DNA of 63,363 nt from assembly GCA_934643825.1 (NCBI GenBank), contig CAKUCW010000012.1:1-63363 (forward strand), read 5' to 3'. A model generated the notes under the pieces. It was not told where the DNA came from. It did no database searches and was given only the letters and a program-made list of their open reading frames with translations. The DNA comes from an uncultured Clostridia bacterium. GTDB taxonomy: Bacteria > Bacillota > Clostridia > Christensenellales > Aristaeellaceae. This document shows positions 58,501 through 63,363 of the stretch, piece after piece (within the stretch, counting starts at the first letter, position 1; each line of letters starts with the position of its first letter). Made by a program: the position numbers and the translations under genes.

Positions 58501-59837
58501 TTGACGTCGTCTCCCTTCTGATTCTTGTTGCGCAGGATAAACCGGATGGGCGTTCCTTCAAAGCCGAAGGACTTGCGGAACTGGTTTTCCAAATATCGCT
58601 GATAGGCGAAATGCATCAGCGTTTCGTCGTTGACGAAGAGCACAAAGGTCGGCGGGCAGACGCTCTGCTGGGTTGCATAATAGATTTTCAGGCGGCGACC
58701 GCTGATGTACGGCGGCTGAAGTGCCGTGGTGGCGTCGGCAAGGATATCGTTGAGCAAGCCGGTCGTGATACGGCGGGAAGCCTGTTCATAAACGTCGCGC
58801 ACGCTCTCCAGCACCTTCGGCACGCGCTGACCCGTCAGCGCGGAGATGAAGAGAACCGGCGCATAGTCCATGAACTTCAGATCTTCAATGACCTTCTTGC
58901 GGAAGGCTTCCATGGTATTGGTGTCCTTCTCGAGGGCATCCCATTTGTTGACGACGATGATGGCTGCTTTGCCCTCGTCGTGAACATAACCGGCAACTTT
59001 CGTATCCTGCTCCGTCACGCCGTCCTCGGCATTGATGACGATGAGCGCAACGTCGCAGCGGCGTACGGCAGCCAGCGCACGGACGATGCTGTAACGCTCG
59101 ATGGATTCTTCTTCAATGGCACGCTTGCGGCGGATGCCGGCGGTGTCGATGATGTTATAGCGCTGTCCGTCGCGCACGAAAGCCGTGTCGATGGCGTCAC
59201 GCGTCGTGCCGGCAATGCCGGATACCATCGAGCGCTCCTGACCGAGAATGCGGTTGACAAGGCTCGATTTGCCGACGTTCGGACGACCGACGACCGCAAT
59301 CTGGATGGTATGATCTTCTTCTTCGTCCTGCTGATCGTCATTGGGAAAATACTTGACCATTTCATCGAGCAGGTCGCCCAGACCGAGCATGTTGGTCGCG
59401 GAAATGGGGAAGGGATCGCCCAAACCGAGCGTATAGAAGTCATAAATGGTGTCGTTCATGCTCTGATGATCGACCTTGTTGACGACCAGAATGACCGGCT
59501 TGCGGCTCTTGCGCAGCATGGTGGCGACATCCTCGTCGTCTGCCGTCAATCCGGTGCGTCCGTCGGTGAAAAAGAGAATGACGTCACAGGTGTCGATGGC
59601 GATTTCCGCCTGACGGCGCATCTGCTTGAGCAGGATATCGTCCGTGCGCGGCTCGATTCCGCCGGTATCGATGAGCGTGAATTTGTGGTTGAGCCATTCA
59701 CAGTCTGCGTAAATGCGGTCACGGGTGACACCGGGCGTATCCTCTACGATGGAGATACGGCGTCCCGCGATTTTGTTGAAAAAGGTCGATTTGCCGACGT
59801 TCGGGCGACCGACGACCGCAACAAGGGGCTTTGCCAT
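58497..59837 (-). CDS. der: Ribosome-associated GTPase Der (EngA)
   Basis: This 446 aa GTPase with two tandem G domains matures the 50S subunit. The first has GRPNVGKSTFFN and DTGGI; the second (from residue 180) GRPNVGKSSLVN, DTAGI and NKWD. A KH-like domain forms the last 80 residues. The start is ATG 59837, CGGAGG. It is the middle gene of a DUF512-der-plsY operon. Confidence 0.97.
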   Translation of the reverse strand: MAKPLVAVVGRPNVGKSTFFNKIAGRRISIVEDTPGVTRDRIYADCEWLNHKFTLIDTGGIEPRTDDILLKQMRRQAEIAIDTCDVILFFTDGRTGLTADDEDVATMLRKSRKPVILVVNKVDHQSMNDTIYDFYTLGLGDPFPISATNMLGLGDLLDEMVKYFPNDDQQDEEEDHTIQIAVVGRPNVGKSSLVNRILGQERSMVSGIAGTTRDAIDTAFVRDGQRYNIIDTAGIRRKRAIEEESIERYSIVRALAAVRRCDVALIVINAEDGVTEQDTKVAGYVHDEGKAAIIVVNKWDALEKDTNTMEAFRKKVIEDLKFMDYAPVLFISALTGQRVPKVLESVRDVYEQASRRITTGLLNDILADATTALQPPYISGRRLKIYYATQQSVCPPTFVLFVNDETLMHFAYQRYLENQFRKSFGFEGTPIRFILRNKNQKGDDVK

Positions 59838-59842
59838 GGTGA

Positions 59843-61150
59843 TTATTCCTCCGTTCCGCGCAGGGCATAGAGCAGATCCGCGCCGTCGTCCGGAACGGGC
59901 GTGATGCGGATTCCCAAGGCTTCCTGCGCCTGGTCAAGCGTCATGTCGTCAAGGAAAATGGCTTCTCCTTCACGAAGCATGCTTTCGGTAATGAGTATTT
60001 CATCCGCTTCTTCACCTTGAAGCTGTGCAACCAGATCCTGACCGGTAATCAAGCCGGAAACGGTCACGGTTTCGCCAAAGAAGCGGTTGAGGATGGGTTT
60101 AACGCGGATATCAACGCCGATGACGGGATGACAGGTGGTCAGCTCCTGCAAGAACGGCGCGACGGATGTTCCGCAAGCCATGATGACCTTGCGAGGGACG
60201 GACTGCCCTTCATCCGGGTCAAGGCGCAGAGCGGTTTCATATTCGTCCCGCAGGCGGCACAGAAGCCCGACGCCGTTTTCAAACTGCGGAAAATCCTCGT
60301 AGCTGTCCACATCGGGCAGGGGATGCTGCGCAATCTGATAGAACTCATCGGATGGGAAGACGAACCGCGTTCCGTGCGCGGCGAGCATCTCCTGCTGGAA
60401 AGCTTCTGACTGTCGGATCACCTGCTCGGCTTCTTCCTTTGTGTAAGGACGAAGCGGGTACAAGTGATCGCGGTATTTGGTCAGCCCGACGGGCACGAGT
60501 GCAACCGTCAGCGCATGCGGTATCAGCGAAGCCAGATCATGCATCGTGCGGTCAAGTTCCGGTCCGTCGTTGATGGTCGGGCAAAGCACGACCTGACAAT
60601 GGAAGCTCATGTTGTTGTCCGCGAAGCGATGCAGATGTTCCATGATTCGGTCGGCGTGGATGTGATGCAGCATCTTCTTGCGCAGTTCGCCGTTCGTCGT
60701 GTGAACCGAGATATACAGCGGACTGGCTTTGCGCTCGATCATGCGATCCATTTCGCGTGCGGGCAGGTTGGTCAGCGTGACGAAATTGCCCGCCATCAGC
60801 GAAAGACGCCAGTCATCGTCCCGAACATACAGGCTGGGGCGCATGCCCGGCGGCATCTGCTCGATGAAGCAGAACATGCAGTGATTGGCGCAGGTCTTCG
60901 GGCAGCTCATCAGCGAGGATTCAAGCGTCAGACCGAGTGATTCTTCCGTAAGCTTATGGATATGGACGATATGCTGCGTACCGCTTTCGTCCTCCAGCAG
61001 CATTTCCAGCGACGGACGCGCAGTGAGATATTGATAATCGACCAGATCGAGCACCGGCGTGCGGTTGATGGAGATCAACGTTTCTCCCTCACGAATGCTG
61101 CTTCTGGCGGCAAGCGAACCGGGATGAACGTGTACAATACGCTGGGGCAT
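59843..61150 (-). CDS. DUF512 protein with PDZ-like and radical-SAM-like domains
   Basis: The 435 aa product begins with a PDZ-like segment (VHPGSLAARSSIREGETLIS). A radical-SAM-type cysteine motif C-x3-C-x2-C (CANHCMFCFIEQMPPG, near residue 90) follows, then the family body with RPYTKEEAEQVIRQSEAF and the C-terminal GVDIRVKPILNRFFGETVTV. The reaction is not known. Its neighbours (der, plsY) recur in many Clostridia, which points to a conserved housekeeping role. It starts at ATG 61150. Confidence 0.88.
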   Translation of the reverse strand: MPQRIVHVHPGSLAARSSIREGETLISINRTPVLDLVDYQYLTARPSLEMLLEDESGTQHIVHIHKLTEESLGLTLESSLMSCPKTCANHCMFCFIEQMPPGMRPSLYVRDDDWRLSLMAGNFVTLTNLPAREMDRMIERKASPLYISVHTTNGELRKKMLHHIHADRIMEHLHRFADNNMSFHCQVVLCPTINDGPELDRTMHDLASLIPHALTVALVPVGLTKYRDHLYPLRPYTKEEAEQVIRQSEAFQQEMLAAHGTRFVFPSDEFYQIAQHPLPDVDSYEDFPQFENGVGLLCRLRDEYETALRLDPDEGQSVPRKVIMACGTSVAPFLQELTTCHPVIGVDIRVKPILNRFFGETVTVSGLITGQDLVAQLQGEEADEILITESMLREGEAIFLDDMTLDQAQEALGIRITPVPDDGADLLYALRGTEE

Positions 61151-61229
61151 GAATACGATACACCTTCTTTTTCAAAATAACCCAACATATTATGATGGAT
61201 TCAGCGGATAAAGTCAAGCTTTTACTACG

Positions 61230-61276
61230 AAAAAACGCATGCCATACAGAAAGAAAGCTGTACGGCATGCGTTTTG
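61230..61276 (-). terminator. Intrinsic terminator of spoIIP
   Basis: AAAACGCATGCC and GGCATGCGTTTT form a 12 bp stem, with an inner GTAC/ATAC-like extension, 7 bp after spoIIP on the minus strand. An A-run on the plus strand gives the T-run. Confidence 0.88.
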
Positions 61277-61282
61277 TAAGGA

Positions 61283-62452
61283 TTATGGCTCGGAGTCCTC
61301 GGGCTTTTTTCCGAATAATCCGCCGGTCAATTCGCTGACATTGCGGGTGAATTTGGTTTTCATCGCCTTGCCGCCGCCGGTCTGCGCCAACAGGAAGATG
61401 ATGACGCCTGCGATCACGGAAAGAACGAGGAAGATCATGCCTCCGGATACGCCTTTGCTGCTCTGAACGGCGGCATCTTGATTGGAACTGCTTTTTTCGG
61501 AAGCGGCGCTCCCTGTCTGCGTGCCATAGAGCGCGGTGGACATGACCTGCGCCATCATATCCGTGGAATTGAGAACGCGCTCCTTACTGATGGTGTGCGT
61601 TCCAAATTCCAGCAGGATGGCATGCGGCGCAAGATCCTGATTGTAGTTGCCCTTGCCAATAAAAATATCCTTGACCAAACCGGGATACTGCTTGTCCGCA
61701 ACGGCTTTCAGCTGTTTGGCGAATTCGCGGTTGACGCTGCTGTTCTGGTTGCTTCGCCCGACGAGCAGGCGCACACGCGAAGCTTCTTCACCGTTGATGG
61801 TGCGGGCATATTCGCTCTCGTCCGGAATACCGTCGCGATGGATGTCGATAATGGCATCGGGCTGCTTTTGCAAAAGGCGTTCTGCCGTCTGCCGACTGCG
61901 GCGATATGCGCCGGAGTCGTGGGGCAGGTGTGTCGATTCATCGAGAATGACGTCAACGCCCTGCTTTTGAAGCGCATCGCGGAATTCACGCGCCACATCG
62001 TATATGCCGCCCTGCCCGTTGATGCTTTGCGAGCCGTCGGAGGGAATGTAGCTTTCGTCGCTGTGGGTGACGTACAGAGCGATGAGCCTTTTGTCTGCGT
62101 TCGCTTTCGCGCTTACTGCCTGAGTGGTCTCATCCGAGGCAAAGACCGCCTGTGCTTCGCCGACATCCAGCCATGAAACGTCTGGCATGGGTTCTTCGCC
62201 GATCTTTTCTGCGATGGCATTGCCGCTGTTGACGGTGGCGATGCGATAAAGCACATTGTCGCCGGCAATATATTCATCGCCTTCCGAAAGAACGCCGTGT
62301 ATGGAAAACAGATACGCGCCCGAACCGTCTACGGCGACATGCAGGGCTTCCGCGTCAACCTGGTCATCTGCTGATGCGTTGACGGCGCAGGCGCAATAAA
62401 GCGCAAGCGCAAGAAAAAAGGAGAGGAGAAAACGGGTGAACTTGTCCTTCAT
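61283..62452 (-). CDS. spoIIP: Stage II sporulation protein P
   Basis: The 389 aa product is the engulfment amidase/endopeptidase of the SpoIIDMP complex. A signal/anchor helix (residues 8-28) precedes the catalytic domain (about 125-300): LYVTHSDESYIP near residue 127 with the metal His, DESTHLPHDSGAYRRSR near residue 165, IIDIHRDGIPDES near residue 195 and LLEFGTHTISKER near residue 272. A C-terminal membrane helix (about 340-360, GGMIFLVLSVIAGVIIFLLA) and basic tail follow. The start overlaps the DUF1614 gene by 4 bp. Confidence 0.94.
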   Translation of the reverse strand: MKDKFTRFLLSFFLALALYCACAVNASADDQVDAEALHVAVDGSGAYLFSIHGVLSEGDEYIAGDNVLYRIATVNSGNAIAEKIGEEPMPDVSWLDVGEAQAVFASDETTQAVSAKANADKRLIALYVTHSDESYIPSDGSQSINGQGGIYDVAREFRDALQKQGVDVILDESTHLPHDSGAYRRSRQTAERLLQKQPDAIIDIHRDGIPDESEYARTINGEEASRVRLLVGRSNQNSSVNREFAKQLKAVADKQYPGLVKDIFIGKGNYNQDLAPHAILLEFGTHTISKERVLNSTDMMAQVMSTALYGTQTGSAASEKSSSNQDAAVQSSKGVSGGMIFLVLSVIAGVIIFLLAQTGGGKAMKTKFTRNVSELTGGLFGKKPEDSEP

Positions 62453-63099
62453 ACACGCTGACCTCCCTGTATGGCGCCGTCTTCATGTGGCGAATCGGCT
62501 TTTCCGGTTGTCATGCGTTCGATGATTTCGCCGAACAGCTCACACAGCATCACGGCGGTTACACCGGAAAGCACAACGGCATCCAGTGCGCCTGCGCTGC
62601 CGAGATAGAGAACCTGACGGATGCCGCGGGTCCAGTTGACCATGCCTGTTGCCGTGTCGGCAAGCAGGATGCCCAGTATGCCGGCGATAAATGCGCTTCT
62701 GCGGGAACGACCGAGCAGCCACGCAACGATGCCGCCGCATAATCCGTAGAGAATCATGGGGTCAAACGGCATCGCCACAGGATCTGAAGGGAAGAACAGG
62801 CTGATGACATAAATGACGGCGGCGTTCAGCACAGAGGCGACCAGTGCCCGCACGCGCTCCTTTGCCGTACCTGCGTGAAAAAACAGGTAGACGCATACGC
62901 CAAACGGCACAAGCGCACCGCCGATATTCAAAGATACCATGCCGATGCGCAGATCGGGCAGCCATCCGCCGATAAAAATGGCGGCAACCAGAATGAGCGC
63001 CTGCCTGTCAGTCAGCGCCATGCGGTCAAGAACGCGCTGAAGCACACCGAAGAGAATCAGCAGCGTCAACACAAGCAGAAAGATCATGCCGATAGACAT
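62449..63099 (-). CDS. DUF1614 family membrane protein
   Basis: The 216 aa product has about six hydrophobic helices. GVLQRVLDRMALTDRQALIL near residue 20, WLPDLRIGMVSLNIGGALVP near residue 42 and WTRGIRQVLYLGSAGALDAV near residue 160 fit DUF1614. I chose ATG 63099 behind AAGGAGG; the longer frame to 63294 passes through the gyrB/parE promoter region on the other strand. It is coupled to spoIIP, so a sporulation link is likely, but the function is unknown. Confidence 0.82.
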   Translation of the reverse strand: MSIGMIFLLVLTLLILFGVLQRVLDRMALTDRQALILVAAIFIGGWLPDLRIGMVSLNIGGALVPFGVCVYLFFHAGTAKERVRALVASVLNAAVIYVISLFFPSDPVAMPFDPMILYGLCGGIVAWLLGRSRRSAFIAGILGILLADTATGMVNWTRGIRQVLYLGSAGALDAVVLSGVTAVMLCELFGEIIERMTTGKADSPHEDGAIQGGQRV

Positions 63100-63229
63100 G
63101 GAAAAAAACCTCCTTGCCAGATTCATTGCACAATCATTATGGACGAAAAAAACGAATATTATCCCGTTTCGTTCGACTGCGTGCAAGTGTATCATAGCGG
63201 GTAAAGATGTGTAAGTTTCGCATGAGGCG

Positions 63230-63258
63230 TTGCAAAAACTGGGAAAATCCGTTATAAT
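63230..63258 (+). promoter_or_regulatory. Promoter of gyrB/parE-like gene
   Basis: TTGCAA, a 17 bp spacer and TATAAT lie 35 bp before the ATG at 63293. Confidence 0.85.
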
Positions 63259-63292
63259 GTTCATTCGTACGATTGTAAGGAGGGCTTTATTC

Positions 63293-63363
63293 ATGGCGAA
63301 AACCTACTCTGCCAGCATGCTCAAGGTGCTTGAAGGGCTGGATGCGGTTCGGATGCGTCCGGG
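63293..63363 (+). CDS. Type IIA topoisomerase B subunit, N-terminus (partial)
   Basis: Only the first 23 codons are in the window: AKTYSASMLKVLEGLDAVRM then RPG. This is the start of the GHKL ATPase domain of GyrB/ParE. The KVLEGLxAVRxRPG motif decides the family, but GyrB cannot be told from ParE with this fragment. RBS is AAGGAGGG. The gene runs off the right edge. Confidence 0.9.
   Translation, partial: MAKTYSASMLKVLEGLDAVRMRP

Noticed and set aside
1..63363. CRISPR array or phage-defence island
   Set aside because: R1 and R2 copies are kilobases apart with no regular spacers, and no cas, nuclease or integrase genes are present.

Overview
The window looks like a chromosomal segment of an anaerobic, endospore-forming member of the Clostridia with moderately high GC. 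The evidence is sporulation genes (spoVAC-spoVAD-spoVAE, spoIIP, a small acid-soluble spore protein, a LysM protein), the oxygen-sensitive class III ribonucleotide reductase nrdD-nrdG, a biotin-dependent sodium-pump decarboxylase, and Firmicutes-type regulation (T-box, Mn riboswitch, tandem NrdR boxes, AGGAGG ribosome binding sites). A Christensenellales-like lineage is my guess only. I see no prophage, transposase, CRISPR array, tRNA or rRNA. Almost everything is core metabolism and housekeeping, so the unusual material lies mostly in intergenic DNA and in gene combinations.

Layout. 1-3.8 kb: a dispersed repeat, a tiny membrane peptide, a DUF4230 protein, mrp (minus), a secreted protein and mnmM. 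4.0-9.4 kb: a decarboxylase operon with a 12S-type acyl-CoA carboxyltransferase, a small membrane subunit, a biotin carrier, the Na+-pumping beta subunit and a 5S-type pyruvate/oxaloacetate carboxyltransferase. 9.8-12 kb (minus): yigZ and tyrS behind a tyrosine T-box. 12-17 kb: trmL, two tandem uracil-DNA glycosylases, nfeD-floA and an orphan LytTR regulator. 17-19.7 kb: rpsT (minus) and spoVAC-D-E. 19.8-25.6 kb: a dprA-like gene joined to a split B12-dependent methionine synthase (separate reactivation domain, metH, homocysteine methyltransferase/MTHFR fusion). 25.7-29.7 kb: an ABC-F ATPase, pgsA, and guaB with a structured leader. 29.7-32 kb (minus): dapA and asd. 32-41 kb: an M20 amidohydrolase, membrane and spore proteins, hslO and a cluster of TPR/HEAT/zinc-ribbon proteins. 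41-44 kb: metG and tatD. 44-50.5 kb (minus): mntP behind a yybP-ykoY riboswitch, a four-gene BMP-family nucleoside-type ABC transporter and a VOC protein. 50.7-52 kb: a MATE transporter. 52-56 kb (minus): nrdD, nrdG, dut and msrC. 56-57.7 kb: a phosphoribosyltransferase and a LysM protein. 57.9-63.1 kb (minus): plsY, der, a DUF512 protein, spoIIP and a DUF1614 protein. A gyrB/parE start is cut by the window end.

How the parts connect. Several neighbourhoods serve nucleotide supply (guaB, nucleoside-type uptake, a PRT, dUTPase, anaerobic RNR). Others serve the methyl cycle (metH module, metG, free-methionine-sulfoxide reductase) and the lysine/diaminopimelate route (asd, dapA, perhaps the M20 enzyme).

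The strongest under-described signal is two families of short intergenic repeats. R1 has a GCGGGCTGAGCCCGC hairpin followed by a conserved tail. R2 is about 75-125 bp and ends in GCTTATGTCAACAAGC. They are scattered across the window in both orientations, sometimes side by side, and often lie just upstream of genes, including within the presumed 5' leader of mntP.
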